The notes under the pieces were generated by a model, which saw nothing but the letters and a program-made list of their open reading frames with translations, was not told where the DNA came from and did no database searches. Below, in pieces: positions 29,666-38,553 of a stretch of DNA of 64,000 nt (position 1 is its first letter; each line of letters opens with the position of its first letter). Origin of the DNA: Ruegeria arenilitoris (GTDB lineage: Bacteria; Pseudomonadota; Alphaproteobacteria; Rhodobacterales; Rhodobacteraceae); NCBI RefSeq assembly GCF_013032855.1, contig NZ_WQDA01000007.1, positions 1 to 64,000 on the forward strand, read 5' to 3'. The position numbers and the translations under genes were made by a program.

Positions 29666-30898
29666 ATGTCGACTATGACTGACCCACCGAAGGCTGACTT
29701 TCGGTTGTCGATGCTCATAAACGATACACGCTATCGCTCTCTTACATTTCAGGTGATCGCGGCAATCGTTATTGCGCTCAGCATCTGGTATCTTGGTAAC
29801 AACCTGATCCAGAACCTTAGGGCCGCAGGGCTCAACATTTCCTATTCTTTCCTGGGCGATCCGTCCGGGTATGACATCAACCAGCGTTTGATCGAATATG
29901 ACAGCCAGTCCTCGCATGGGCGTGCGGCTGTCGTCGGCATTCTCAACACGCTTTTGGTTGCATTCCTGGCTTGTATCACTGCGACGGTGTTTGGCGTGAT
30001 CGCAGGTGTTTTACGCCTGTCAAACAACTGGCTCGTATCCAAGCTGATGGCGGTCTACGTGGAAATCTTCCGGAATATTCCGGTTCTGATCTGGATCATC
30101 ATCATCTTCACGATCATGACAGCCGTTCTGCCGGGACCGAGGGAGTTCCGCGGCGATAACCCAACATCCAGCATGCTGTTCGACCTGTTCGCCTTTACCA
30201 ACCGTGGCGTCTATGTCCCGCGCCCCGAGTTTGCGAATGGGCTGTTCGGTTCGACCTTTCTGAATTGGCTGCTGGTCATCGCGGTTTTGGTCGCTTCCTG
30301 GTTTGCGTCTCGTGAAATTGAGAAACGCGCCACGCTCAAACAGGAACAGACGGGCGAGCGTCCAAAGACTGGCCTTGTGAAGCTTGCAGTTTGGCTTGTG
30401 CCTTTTGCGCTGCTGATGATTTTGATGGGCCTGACCTGGGATGTCCCCGCGCTGAAAGGTTTCAACTTCAGCGGTGGTATCAAGGTCGGCGGTCCGCTGA
30501 TCGCATTGTGGTTCGCTTTGTCGATCTATACCGGCGCCTTCATCGCAGAAAACGTACGTGCGGGTATTCAGGCGATTTCAAAAGGTCAGACCGAGGCTGC
30601 GGCCGCGCTGGGCCTGCGTCCCGGTCGGATCATGAATCTTGTGATCCTGCCTCAGGCGCTGCGGGTCATCATCCCGCCGTTGATCTCGCAATATCTGAAC
30701 ATCACCAAGAACTCGTCTCTGGCGATTGCAGTCGGCTATGCGGATATCACCGCAACGCTGGGTGGCATCACGCTGAACCAAACCGGTCGCGCGATCGAGT
30801 GCGTCTTGCTGCTGATGCTGTTCTATCTGACAGCCTCGCTGCTGATTTCGATGGCGATGAACATCTACAACGCATCCGTCAAGTTGAAGGAGCGCTGA
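29666..30898 (+). CDS. aapQ: General L-amino acid ABC transporter, permease AapQ
   Basis: A 410-residue inner-membrane permease with a long central insertion, as in AapQ/BztB. The N-terminal part has FQVIAAIVIALSIWYLGNN and the EAA-type loop near the end reads AAAALGLRPGRIMNLVILPQ. ATG 29666 (MSTMTDPPKADF) is preferred over 29591 because the family starts there and GGGGAT lies upstream. aapM follows after 3 bases. Confidence 0.94.
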   Translation: MSTMTDPPKADFRLSMLINDTRYRSLTFQVIAAIVIALSIWYLGNNLIQNLRAAGLNISYSFLGDPSGYDINQRLIEYDSQSSHGRAAVVGILNTLLVAFLACITATVFGVIAGVLRLSNNWLVSKLMAVYVEIFRNIPVLIWIIIIFTIMTAVLPGPREFRGDNPTSSMLFDLFAFTNRGVYVPRPEFANGLFGSTFLNWLLVIAVLVASWFASREIEKRATLKQEQTGERPKTGLVKLAVWLVPFALLMILMGLTWDVPALKGFNFSGGIKVGGPLIALWFALSIYTGAFIAENVRAGIQAISKGQTEAAAALGLRPGRIMNLVILPQALRVIIPPLISQYLNITKNSSLAIAVGYADITATLGGITLNQTGRAIECVLLLMLFYLTASLLISMAMNIYNASVKLKER

Positions 30899-30901
30899 GC
30901 C

Positions 30902-32200
30902 ATGGCTGATCAAACAACAAATCCGATCGCATTTGTGGCCGACGGCACCATTCCTCCGTCGCCTCCGCCGGCAAACCAGACGGGTATCGTCAAATGGCTG
31001 CGCGAGAACCTGTTCTCGGGTGTCACAAACACGATCCTTACCCTTCTGTCGATTCTGCTGATCTATGTGCTTCTCAAGAACACCTTGCCGTGGATTTTGA
31101 ACGGAGTTTGGAATGCGGACTCGCTGGCGCAATGCCGCGAGATTCTGGACGGCAAGACCGGGGCCTGTTTCGCAGTTCTCACCGAACGCTGGCATCAACT
31201 GATCTACGGGTTCAAATATCCGGTAGAAGCGTATTGGCGCCCGAACTTGGCGTTTGTGCTGATGCTGGTGGCTGTGGCACCTGTTCTGTTCTTCGACCTG
31301 CCTCGAAAGTTGCTGCTGTTCACGGCGCTCTACCCGTTCATCGCTTTCTGGCTGATTTGGGGTGGAACCATCATGGTGCCCATCGTGGCCCTGCTGGGCT
31401 GTGTCGCGGCAGGCGTGGTATTCCAGAAATTTGGCCGCAACAGCTTTGCAGCCGGGTTTTTTGGGGCCATTGTCGTGGCGCTGGTCGTGTGGAATGTCGG
31501 CGGGGCACTAATTCCCGAAGACGCCAACGAAGGTGCGCTGCTGACTGCGGTGCCCAGCCGTGACCTAGGTGGTTTTATGCTGAACCTAATGCTGGGCGTG
31601 ACCTGTGTTTCACTGTCCTTGCCTCTGGGTATTGCACTGGCTCTGGGTCGTCAGTCCGATATGCCGCTGATCAAGTGGGTTTGCGTCATCTTCATCGAAT
31701 TCATCCGTGGCGTGCCTTTGATCACGCTGCTGTTCGTGGCTTCGGTGATGCTGGCCTATTTCTTCCCGCCTGACAGCACGGTCGACCTGTTCCTGCGCGT
31801 TGTGATCATGATCACCATGTTCTCTGCCGCCTATATCGCCGAGGTGATCCGCGGCGGTCTGGCTGCGCTTCCGCGCGGTCAGTATGAGGCAGCAGACAGT
31901 TTGGGTCTGGACTACCCGCAGGCGATGCGTCTGATCATCCTGCCACAGGCCTTGAAGATCTCAATCCCTGGTATCGTAAACGTGGCCGTTGGCCTGTTCA
32001 AAGATACCACGCTGGTTTCGGTCATCTCGATGTTCGATCTGGTGGGCATGATCCGGGGTCCCATCCTGGCGTCGACCGAATGGAACGGCGTCTATTGGGA
32101 GCTTCTGGGCTTTGCCGCGCTTCTGTTCTTCGTCGTCTGTTACGGCATCTCTCAATATTCCCAGTGGCTCGAGCGTCGCCTTGCCACGGATCATCACTAA
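30902..32200 (+). CDS. aapM: General L-amino acid ABC transporter, permease AapM
   Basis: A 432-residue permease, partner of AapQ. It has an N-terminal soluble part with WLRENLFSGVTNTILTLLSI, several membrane segments, IKWVCVIFIEFIRGVPLITL, and the EAA loop AADSLGLDYPQAMRLIILPQ that docks on AapP. It ends YSQWLERRLATDHH. Confidence 0.95.
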   Translation: MADQTTNPIAFVADGTIPPSPPPANQTGIVKWLRENLFSGVTNTILTLLSILLIYVLLKNTLPWILNGVWNADSLAQCREILDGKTGACFAVLTERWHQLIYGFKYPVEAYWRPNLAFVLMLVAVAPVLFFDLPRKLLLFTALYPFIAFWLIWGGTIMVPIVALLGCVAAGVVFQKFGRNSFAAGFFGAIVVALVVWNVGGALIPEDANEGALLTAVPSRDLGGFMLNLMLGVTCVSLSLPLGIALALGRQSDMPLIKWVCVIFIEFIRGVPLITLLFVASVMLAYFFPPDSTVDLFLRVVIMITMFSAAYIAEVIRGGLAALPRGQYEAADSLGLDYPQAMRLIILPQALKISIPGIVNVAVGLFKDTTLVSVISMFDLVGMIRGPILASTEWNGVYWELLGFAALLFFVVCYGISQYSQWLERRLATDHH

Positions 32201-32212
32201 GGAGTTCAACAC

Positions 32213-33004
32213 ATGTCTGAACTTGCAATCGACCGCGAAATTGACCGCTCTAAAATGCAGGTGAGCGACGAAGTCGCCATCGAAATCACCAACATGAACA
32301 AGTGGTACGGGTCCTTCCACGTGCTGCGCGACATCAATCTGACCGTCAATCAGGGCGAGCGGATCGTGATCGCGGGGCCGTCGGGCTCGGGCAAATCCAC
32401 TCTGATCCGCTGCCTGAACGCGCTGGAAGAACACCAGCAGGGCAAGATCGTGGTGGATGGAACCGAGTTGTCGAACGATCTGAAGAACATCGACAAGATC
32501 CGGTCCGAGGTTGGCATGGTGTTCCAGCACTTCAACCTCTTCCCGCATCTGACCATTCTGGAGAACTGCACACTGGCCCCGATCTGGGTGCGCAAAACGC
32601 CCAAGAAAGAGGCCGAAGAAACAGCGATGCACTTTCTCGAAAAGGTCAAGATCCCCGAGCAGGCCAACAAGTATCCCGGCCAATTGTCGGGTGGTCAGCA
32701 GCAGCGTGTGGCCATCGCCCGCAGCCTGTGCATGCGTCCGCGCATCATGCTGTTCGACGAACCGACCTCCGCTCTGGACCCCGAGATGATCAAAGAGGTG
32801 CTCGACACGATGATCGAGCTGGCCGAGGAAGGCATGACCATGCTCTGCGTAACGCACGAGATGGGCTTTGCCCGCCAGGTGGCGAACCGGGTGATCTTCA
32901 TGGATGCCGGTCAGATCGTTGAACAGAACGAGCCGGAAGAGTTCTTCAACAACCCGCAAAGCGAACGGACCAAGCTGTTCCTCAGCCAGATTCTGGGTCA
33001 CTGA
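32213..33004 (+). CDS. aapP: General L-amino acid ABC transporter, ATP-binding protein
   Basis: A 263-residue ABC ATPase with Walker [10 protein letters not shown], the signature [15 protein letters not shown], and Walker [16 protein letters not shown] with the catalytic Glu. It powers uptake through AapQM. AAGGAG precedes ATG 32213. It is the last gene of the aap operon. Confidence 0.97.
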   Translation: MSELAIDREIDRSKMQVSDEVAIEITNMNKWYGSFHVLRDINLTVNQGERIVIAGPSGSGKSTLIRCLNALEEHQQGKIVVDGTELSNDLKNIDKIRSEVGMVFQHFNLFPHLTILENCTLAPIWVRKTPKKEAEETAMHFLEKVKIPEQANKYPGQLSGGQQQRVAIARSLCMRPRIMLFDEPTSALDPEMIKEVLDTMIELAEEGMTMLCVTHEMGFARQVANRVIFMDAGQIVEQNEPEEFFNNPQSERTKLFLSQILGH

Positions 33005-33026
33005 CACGGGTTGAATGCGACGTTGG

Positions 33027-33056
33027 AAAGGGCGGGGTGATCCCGCCCTTTTTTCA
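33027..33056 (+). terminator. Intrinsic terminator of the aap operon
   Basis: AAAGGGCGGG pairs with CCCGCCCTTT (loop GTGAT) and runs into TTTTTTC. The convergent SixA-like gene ends at its edge. Confidence 0.93.
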
Positions 33057-33551
33057 TTCTAGCAACGCGCGCGGCGTGACGAATTCGATCACCTGGCCGT
33101 CGTGCCAACCGATTCCGGACCAGTCCGCCATATCAAATTGAAGAACCGTGGTCGCACAGGTCGGATAGTCGAGGAACCGCGGGTGCTCCGGTGCAGACTG
33201 GACAATACGTTCCGCAAACTCCGCGACCCCCGGATTGTGGCCCAGCAGCAGGACCGTTTGCCCCGTCGCGCTGGACAGCGCCTGCCGGATCTGGTCGGGC
33301 GAGGCATGATAGAGTTCGGAGAGGAACCGGATGTTGGACGCACTCAGCCCCATCCGAAGCCAGGTCTCGCGCGTGCGTTCGGATGAAGAACTCAGGACCT
33401 CGTCTGGCAAGTACCCCTTGCGCCGCAGCCAATCGCCGATGGCGGATGCCGAAGCTCGGCCGCGCTTGTTCAACGGTCGGTCATGATCGGGCAGGTCGGG
33501 ATGGTCCCAACTGGATTTTGCGTGGCGGGTCAGGATAAGCGTGCGGGTCAT
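33054..33551 (-). CDS. SixA-like histidine phosphatase
   Basis: A 165-residue phosphoglycerate-mutase-fold phosphatase. The catalytic RHG-type motif is LTRHAKSSWD (His near residue 10), followed by DRPLNKRGRASA and a second active-site motif LLGHNPGVAEFAE. SixA dephosphorylates phosphohistidine proteins in E. coli, but the substrate here is unknown. ATG 33551 overlaps the upstream Fe-S gene by 4 bases, the third gene of an overlapping trio. Confidence 0.88.
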   Translation of the reverse strand: MTRTLILTRHAKSSWDHPDLPDHDRPLNKRGRASASAIGDWLRRKGYLPDEVLSSSSERTRETWLRMGLSASNIRFLSELYHASPDQIRQALSSATGQTVLLLGHNPGVAEFAERIVQSAPEHPRFLDYPTCATTVLQFDMADWSGIGWHDGQVIEFVTPRALLE

Positions 33552-34201
33552 TCCGGGTGAAAGGCTCTCATGTGATGGGCGGATTGCTCGGCCCGACGTC
33601 CGGCTCCCGCGCTGAGCGGACAGACCAGCCGGGCCGCGCATCCCTGTGTCATGCAGGCTTGACCGGGCGGAGTTCTCAGGTAGCCGTGGCAGGCTTCGAC
33701 GTCATAGAACGTTTTGGCGTTCAAGGCACCGACCGGGCAGGCCGATGCGCAGGGTGCGGGGCAATTGATACATGGCGACGGGTCATCTGCGACGGGAAAG
33801 TCGAACTCGTGGTCAAAATGCAGGGCTCCACGGAATGAAATCATCATTCCCACCGTGTCGTGCACCAGCGCGCCCACCGGGCTTTGAAACGTACGTCCCG
33901 ATTTCAACGCCCAATCTATGAATGGCGCATAGGGTGGACCGCCGAATGGATACAACGCCTGGGCGCCAAGGTTTTCCGCAAGGGTGCCGACCACTCGGAG
34001 CGACCAACGGTCGACCGGGTCCGGCTTGCCGTCCAACCACTCGGCCGAAGCGGTGAGGACCGGCCAAAAGCTGCTGCCTGCCCCGAGCAGAATAAGCGTG
34101 CCACTATCCAACTGTTTGGCGCCAGTCACCCGCGGGTGTTGCGCGCCCATAACGATCAGGCCAGCGGCCTCGGATGTGGACACCACTTGATCATAGGTCA
34201 C
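33548..34201 (-). CDS. 4Fe-4S ferredoxin-like protein
   Basis: A 217-residue protein with a C-terminal cluster motif CINCPAPCASACPVGAL, followed by CHGYL, a CMTQGC pair and a final VCPL. The N-terminal 150 residues have LILLGAGSSFWPVL and YPFGGPPYAPFIDWALKSG and resemble the QueG/reductive-dehalogenase-like context, but no cobalamin motif is evident. The start is set at GTG 34201, because GTGA overlaps the stop of the hydroxylase gene. An internal ATG (MGAQHPRV) is an alternative. Its stop overlaps the SixA-like start. The role is unknown, perhaps redox partner or chaperone for its neighbour. Confidence 0.75.
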   Translation of the reverse strand: MTYDQVVSTSEAAGLIVMGAQHPRVTGAKQLDSGTLILLGAGSSFWPVLTASAEWLDGKPDPVDRWSLRVVGTLAENLGAQALYPFGGPPYAPFIDWALKSGRTFQSPVGALVHDTVGMMISFRGALHFDHEFDFPVADDPSPCINCPAPCASACPVGALNAKTFYDVEACHGYLRTPPGQACMTQGCAARLVCPLSAGAGRRAEQSAHHMRAFHPE

Positions 34202-34992
34202 TTGCGCCGAAACGGCAGAGCGAGGCTCCACCCCAGCTTCGTCGGTCGATCGTCCTGCCATTCCAGCCCCACCGTCATGTCATCGTGGCCGGCCTCGGGC
34301 TGTGCCACATATGTCCCCATCAAACGGTCCCAGATGGATAATGCAAAGCCATAATTGCTGTCATGTTCCCTGCGCAGCACCGAATGGTGGACCCGGTGCA
34401 TGTCCGGCGTGACCAGAATTCGGCGCATGGCGGCATCCACAGCGGCGGGCAGACGGATGTTCGAATGGTTGAACAAAGCCGTGCCGTTCAGCAGGACTTC
34501 GAACAGGATGACCGCGAGCGCGCTGGGCCCCAGCAGGTAGACGAGACCGATCTTCAAACCCATCGACAAGGCGATCTCGATCGGATGAAAGCGAACGGCC
34601 GTGGTGACATCCATGTCCCGGTCGGCATGGTGCACACGATGAAGACGCCACAGGACCGGCACCTTGTGGGTGATCAGATGTTGCGCCCAGATGGCGAAAT
34701 CCAGCACCAGGACACAAAGGGTGACCTCTACCCATTTGGGCCAGTCCAGAGTGTTAAAAACTCCGACGCCCAACCGGCCGGCATCCAAGGCGGCCCCGAC
34801 GGCCAGCAAAGGGAACCCGATCGCCATCGCCCGCAGTGTCAGTGTGTTCAAAAGGGTGACCGACAGGTTGGTCAGCCAGCGGCGCGATCGAGGCACGCGT
34901 AGCGGGCGGCGCGGGGCAAGCCTTTCGGCCAATGCGAAGGCCAGAAACAGCGTCAGAAAGATGCCCAAGCGGATGATGAGTTCACGCTCCAT
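34198..34992 (-). CDS. Sterol desaturase/fatty acid hydroxylase family membrane protein
   Basis: A protein of about 264 residues with four membrane segments and the His-box pattern of the diiron hydroxylase superfamily: HLITH, then LWRLHRVHHADRDMD, HSN and MHRVHHSV. The end reads DRLMGTYVAQPEAG. Members hydroxylate fatty acids, sterols or carotenoids. The substrate is unknown. Starts at 34992 (MERELIIRL) and 35010 are both possible and neither has a strong ribosome site. It is first in the trio with the Fe-S and SixA-like genes. Confidence 0.86.
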   Translation of the reverse strand: MERELIIRLGIFLTLFLAFALAERLAPRRPLRVPRSRRWLTNLSVTLLNTLTLRAMAIGFPLLAVGAALDAGRLGVGVFNTLDWPKWVEVTLCVLVLDFAIWAQHLITHKVPVLWRLHRVHHADRDMDVTTAVRFHPIEIALSMGLKIGLVYLLGPSALAVILFEVLLNGTALFNHSNIRLPAAVDAAMRRILVTPDMHRVHHSVLRREHDSNYGFALSIWDRLMGTYVAQPEAGHDDMTVGLEWQDDRPTKLGWSLALPFRRK

Positions 34993-35044
34993 GCATTCAA
35001 GTTTAAGCATGTGAATGTGAACTGCAAGGGCGGGCTTGCTCGCT

Positions 35045-35908
35045 TCAGTCGGGGCGGATCAGAGACCCCGCACCATGTTCGGTGAACAATTCCAGCAGCA
35101 CGGCATTGGGGGCACGGCCGTCCAGAATGACCACGGCGCGCACGCCGCTGTGCAGCGCGTCCAGCGCGGTTTCGGTCTTAGGGATCATACCGCCGGCAAT
35201 GGTGCCGTCGCGGGTCATTTCCCGGATCTGGCCCGCCTTCAGTTCGGTCACGACCTCTCCGGCGGCGTTCTTGACGCCCGATACGTCGGTCAGCAGCAGC
35301 AGGCGGTCGGCCTTCAGCGCCGAGGCAATCGCTCCGGCAGCGGTATCACCGTTCACGTTGAACGTCTCGCCATTGCGGCCCGCCCCCAGCGGAGCGATCA
35401 CCGGGATTACGTCGTGCGAGAACAGGTCGTGCAGGATCTTGGGGTTCATTTCGGCGGGCGTGCCGACATAGCCCAGCGACGCATCGGTCTGCTCACAGGT
35501 CATCAGGTTGGCATCCTTGCCCGACAGGCCGACGGCCGTTCCACCCTGGGCATTGATGGCCTGCACGATGCGCTTGTTGACCACGCCGGACAAAACCATC
35601 TCGACCACTTCGACCGTGGCGGCATCGGTGACGCGCTTGCCGTTCACGAAGTCCGACTGGATGTCCAGCTTGTCCAGCATCGCGTTGATCATCGGCCCGC
35701 CGCCATGCACGACCACCGGGTTCACGCCGACCTGACGCATCAGCACCACGTCGCGGGCAAAGCTCTCCATCGCTTCGTCGCTGCCCATGGCGTGCCCGCC
35801 CAGCTTGATCACGACGATTGCCCCGTCATAACGCTGCAGATAGGGCAGGGCGCTGTTGAGCGTGGCGGCGGTGGCTATCCAATCCCGGTTCATGTCCTGT
35901 TTCTTCAT
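35045..35908 (-). CDS. argB: Acetylglutamate kinase
   Basis: A 287-residue amino-acid kinase with [33 protein letters not shown], the [15 protein letters not shown] segment and the end [16 protein letters not shown]. It phosphorylates N-acetylglutamate in arginine synthesis. ATG 35908 ([14 protein letters not shown]) follows AGGGACG. The frame extends to 36004 without a better start. In Rhodobacterales argB usually follows engB. Here the DUF2946 and PepSY genes lie between. Confidence 0.96.
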   Translation of the reverse strand: MKKQDMNRDWIATAATLNSALPYLQRYDGAIVVIKLGGHAMGSDEAMESFARDVVLMRQVGVNPVVVHGGGPMINAMLDKLDIQSDFVNGKRVTDAATVEVVEMVLSGVVNKRIVQAINAQGGTAVGLSGKDANLMTCEQTDASLGYVGTPAEMNPKILHDLFSHDVIPVIAPLGAGRNGETFNVNGDTAAGAIASALKADRLLLLTDVSGVKNAAGEVVTELKAGQIREMTRDGTIAGGMIPKTETALDALHSGVRAVVILDGRAPNAVLLELFTEHGAGSLIRPD

Positions 35909-35936
35909 GGCTGTCGTCCCTCTGGCCTTCCCTGTT

Positions 35937-36058
35937 AGGGCCTTTGGCCGGACCTGCCAAGCCCGGAACGGGCAGGCCGCAGGTTTTGTTGCGTGGCGCG
36001 CCAAAAGGGGGACGCTGTCGCGCCACGCAGACGGGCGGCACCACAGTGGTACCGCCCG
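35937..36058. repeat. Cluster of perfect inverted repeats between PepSY gene and argB
   Basis: GCGTGGCGCG (35991-36000) and CGCGCCACGC (36019-36028) pair perfectly. CGGGCGGCACCAC and GTGGTACCGCCCG (36032-36058) form a second strong hairpin right after the PepSY stop. CCTGCC/GGGCAGG pair within 35953-35975. None is followed by a T-run. They probably act as a terminator or mRNA-end structure for the PepSY gene. Confidence 0.55.
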
Positions 36059-36064
36059 AACCGG

Positions 36065-37468
36065 TCAGCTGAAGGCGCGCCGACCCGCGGAGATGTTGCT
36101 GACCACCAGCAGGTCAACGGCCAGCACCGCAAGCAGCGTCAGCCCGACCAGCGGAAAGGCCATAGCCGTGAACAGCCCGACCAGCACCGCGCCCTTCCAC
36201 AGGGGCATCTCGGCCGGCATCGGCGGCGCTGCCAGACGGCTGGCCCCGGACGGCCGCCGCTTGATCCACATGACCACGCCGGACACGCAGACAAAGATCA
36301 CCGACAGGCAGAACACTACGTTCAGGACAAAGTTCCACAGACCCGCCAGACCCATATGCAGCGGAATACCCACCGCCATGGCCTTGCCCATCAGCGAGTA
36401 GTCCTGGAACCGCACGTCGGCCAGGATCTTGCCAGTGTACTGGTCGACATGGACGGTGCGGTCCTCGGTGGCGTCGGTCGAATCACCGCTCATGCTGTCG
36501 CGGTTCAGGGTCCACACGCCCGTGTCACCGTTGGGATAGGCGACGCGGAACCGGTTCTGCATGCCCAGGGACTCACCCAACGCAACCATCGCATCGATAT
36601 TGACCGGAACACCCGTCGGGACCCCGGCAACGCCCACTTCCGAACCCGAGGCCGGCATCGGTGTCTGTTCCAGCGCCCAGGGCACGTCGTTCTGGCTGCC
36701 GTGGTTCATGCTGGCATGCAGGTCGTCCGACAGTGGGACGTCGTCCCATTTCTCGGCTGGAAAGCTGCTCCAGGCCTGCACGAACTTGCCGCCCCAGATC
36801 CCGGTCCAGGACATGCCCGAGATCAGGAACCCGACCAGCAACAGCGACATCCAGAACCCGGTGACCGCGTGCAGAGATTTCCACAGGGCCCGGCCCCGCG
36901 CCCGCAGGTCGGGCACCAGGGCCGCCACCACGTTGCCGCGCGGCCACCACATGTAAAGGCCGGTGAACACCAGCAGCAGCGCCATCCCGGCCGCGATTTC
37001 CAGAATCCGGTCGCCGGTATCGCCCATCAGCAGGGTCGAGTGGATGTTGTCGGCCAGATCGTACCACCCCGCGCGGCGGTCCCAGACCTGGATCACCTCG
37101 CCGGAATACTGGTCGATCGCCACCATGCGCTGGCCGGTTTCGGCCTTGACGCGGAACACGGTTGCCAGATCCGGCGCCTTGGGGCCGATCCATTCGACCA
37201 CGCGGCCCGGAACGCGGGCCTGCACCAGATCGGCCAGTTCGGATGCGGGCATCGCCTGGCCCGTGATCTCGACCGCGATCTTTTCTCCGTCGCGGCCATC
37301 GGTTTGGGTAATGAACATCATCATCAGGCCGGTCACCGCCAGGATGATCAGGAAGGGGACAACAAAAAGCCCCGCATAGAAGTGCCACCGCCAGGCGGCC
37401 ATGTAGAATTTTTGCGCATGCTCGCGCCGGGCCGCCTGCGCGCCCCCGGTTTGGCTGTCTTGTGCCAT
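36065..37468 (-). CDS. PepSY-associated membrane protein (PepSY_TM family)
   Basis: A 467-residue inner-membrane protein with the PepSY_TM arrangement: FYMAAWRWHFYAGLFVVPFL as first membrane segment, a periplasmic PepSY repeat (VDQYSGEVIQVWDRRAG-like text, here IDQYSGEVIQVWD), LADNIHSTLLMGDTGDRILE, further membrane segments with LHAVTGFWMSLLLVGFLISG, and WNFVLNVVFCLSVIFVCVSG near the end. Such proteins are linked to iron or copper handling and ferric/flavin reduction. With the DUF2946 gene 66 bases upstream it may form a metal-related unit. Confidence 0.85.
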   Translation of the reverse strand: MAQDSQTGGAQAARREHAQKFYMAAWRWHFYAGLFVVPFLIILAVTGLMMMFITQTDGRDGEKIAVEITGQAMPASELADLVQARVPGRVVEWIGPKAPDLATVFRVKAETGQRMVAIDQYSGEVIQVWDRRAGWYDLADNIHSTLLMGDTGDRILEIAAGMALLLVFTGLYMWWPRGNVVAALVPDLRARGRALWKSLHAVTGFWMSLLLVGFLISGMSWTGIWGGKFVQAWSSFPAEKWDDVPLSDDLHASMNHGSQNDVPWALEQTPMPASGSEVGVAGVPTGVPVNIDAMVALGESLGMQNRFRVAYPNGDTGVWTLNRDSMSGDSTDATEDRTVHVDQYTGKILADVRFQDYSLMGKAMAVGIPLHMGLAGLWNFVLNVVFCLSVIFVCVSGVVMWIKRRPSGASRLAAPPMPAEMPLWKGAVLVGLFTAMAFPLVGLTLLAVLAVDLLVVSNISAGRRAFS

Positions 37469-37534
37469 TTCAGTCTCCAGAAATTCGGAACGTCCCCGGC
37501 CGGGCGGCCGAGGTTTCAGGTCTTGTTCGCGGAT

Positions 37535-37903
37535 TCAGGAGAGGTGGGGCGGACCCCGCGCGTCATACCGGGCGTGGAACCCGGCGCTGTGATGGGTGAA
37601 ATCCACATGCGCCCAACGCGCGGCAATCGGCCAGTCGGCGGGCAGTACCGTTCCCACTTCGGCCAATTGGCCTGCCAGAACAATCCCGCCATAGGGGCAG
37701 GCGCTGCGTTCGTCGGTGTCGTTGTGGTCCGGGGCGTCCTCGCCCGGGTCGATCCAGCGCTCGACCGGGCCGTCGCCGGTGCAGATCACCATCAGAATCG
37801 CCCCGTCCGAGTTGCGCGTGGGCATCCAGCCCATCGGGATTGCACCGGATACCATCACGGCAACCAGCGTCAGCACCGAAATGACGCGCATCAGCAGCAT
37901 CAT
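37535..37903 (-). CDS. DUF2946-type protein
   Basis: A 122-residue exported or anchored protein. It has a hydrophobic N-terminus (VISVLTLVAVMVSGAIPMG), then WMPTRNSDGAILMVICTGDGP, an acidic DPGEDAPDHND stretch, ACPYGG, and the end ARGPPHLS. The pattern matches DUF2946, which often neighbours TonB receptors or PepSY proteins in metal uptake. Its ATG overlaps the engB stop (ATGA). Confidence 0.72.
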   Translation of the reverse strand: MMLLMRVISVLTLVAVMVSGAIPMGWMPTRNSDGAILMVICTGDGPVERWIDPGEDAPDHNDTDERSACPYGGIVLAGQLAEVGTVLPADWPIAARWAHVDFTHHSAGFHARYDARGPPHLS

Positions 37904-38553
37904 TCCAGATTGGCGATGATCGAACGCAGCGTCGGGATGCCGTCGCCCTTCTCGGACGAGGTCAGCACGATCTCGGGATAGGCAGCGGGGTGTTTGGACA
38001 GGGCGCCCCGCACCTGTTCCAGAATCTTTTCGCGGTCCTTGGCCTTGACCTTGTCGGCCTTGGTCATCACGCATTGAAAGGTCACGGCGCTGGTGTCCAG
38101 CAGCTTCATGATCTCGTCATCCACGGGTTTCACGCCGTGGCGGGAATCGATCAGCACGAAGGCCCGGCGCAGGGTCTGCCGCCCGCTCAGATACTGTTTC
38201 AGAAGGCGTTGCCATTTCTCGACCACCTTGACCGGCGCATTGGCATAGCCATAGCCGGGCAGATCAACCAGATACAGTTCGGGGCCCTGGGTGAAAAAGT
38301 TGATCTCTTGCGTGCGGCCCGGCGTGTTCGAGGCGCGGGCCAACCCCTTGGTGCCGGTCAGAGCGTTAATCAGGCTGGATTTACCAACGTTCGACCGGCC
38401 GGCGAAACAGACCTCAAGCCGGTCGGGGGCGGGCAGGCCGTTCATCGCCACCACGCCCTTGACGAACTCGGACGGTCCGGCAAACAGCTTGCGGCCGGCC
38501 TCTTTTGCGTGGTCGTCGGGATCGGCCGCCAGGGGAAATGGCAGAGCTGTCAT
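37900..38553 (-). CDS. engB: Ribosome biogenesis GTPase EngB/YihA
   Basis: A 217-residue GTPase with G1 GRSNVGKSSLINALTG, G3 VDLPGYGYA and G4 MTKADKV. It is needed for 50S maturation in other bacteria. It overlaps the MOSC gene upstream and the DUF2946 gene downstream by 4 bases each. Confidence 0.97.
   Translation of the reverse strand: MTALPFPLAADPDDHAKEAGRKLFAGPSEFVKGVVAMNGLPAPDRLEVCFAGRSNVGKSSLINALTGTKGLARASNTPGRTQEINFFTQGPELYLVDLPGYGYANAPVKVVEKWQRLLKQYLSGRQTLRRAFVLIDSRHGVKPVDDEIMKLLDTSAVTFQCVMTKADKVKAKDREKILEQVRGALSKHPAAYPEIVLTSSEKGDGIPTLRSIIANLE

Noticed and set aside
35993..37981. 662-codon plus-strand frame opposite the PepSY and DUF2946 genes
   Set aside because: The minus-strand genes have clear families and overlaps. 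The plus frame is His/Pro/Gln-rich with no motif.
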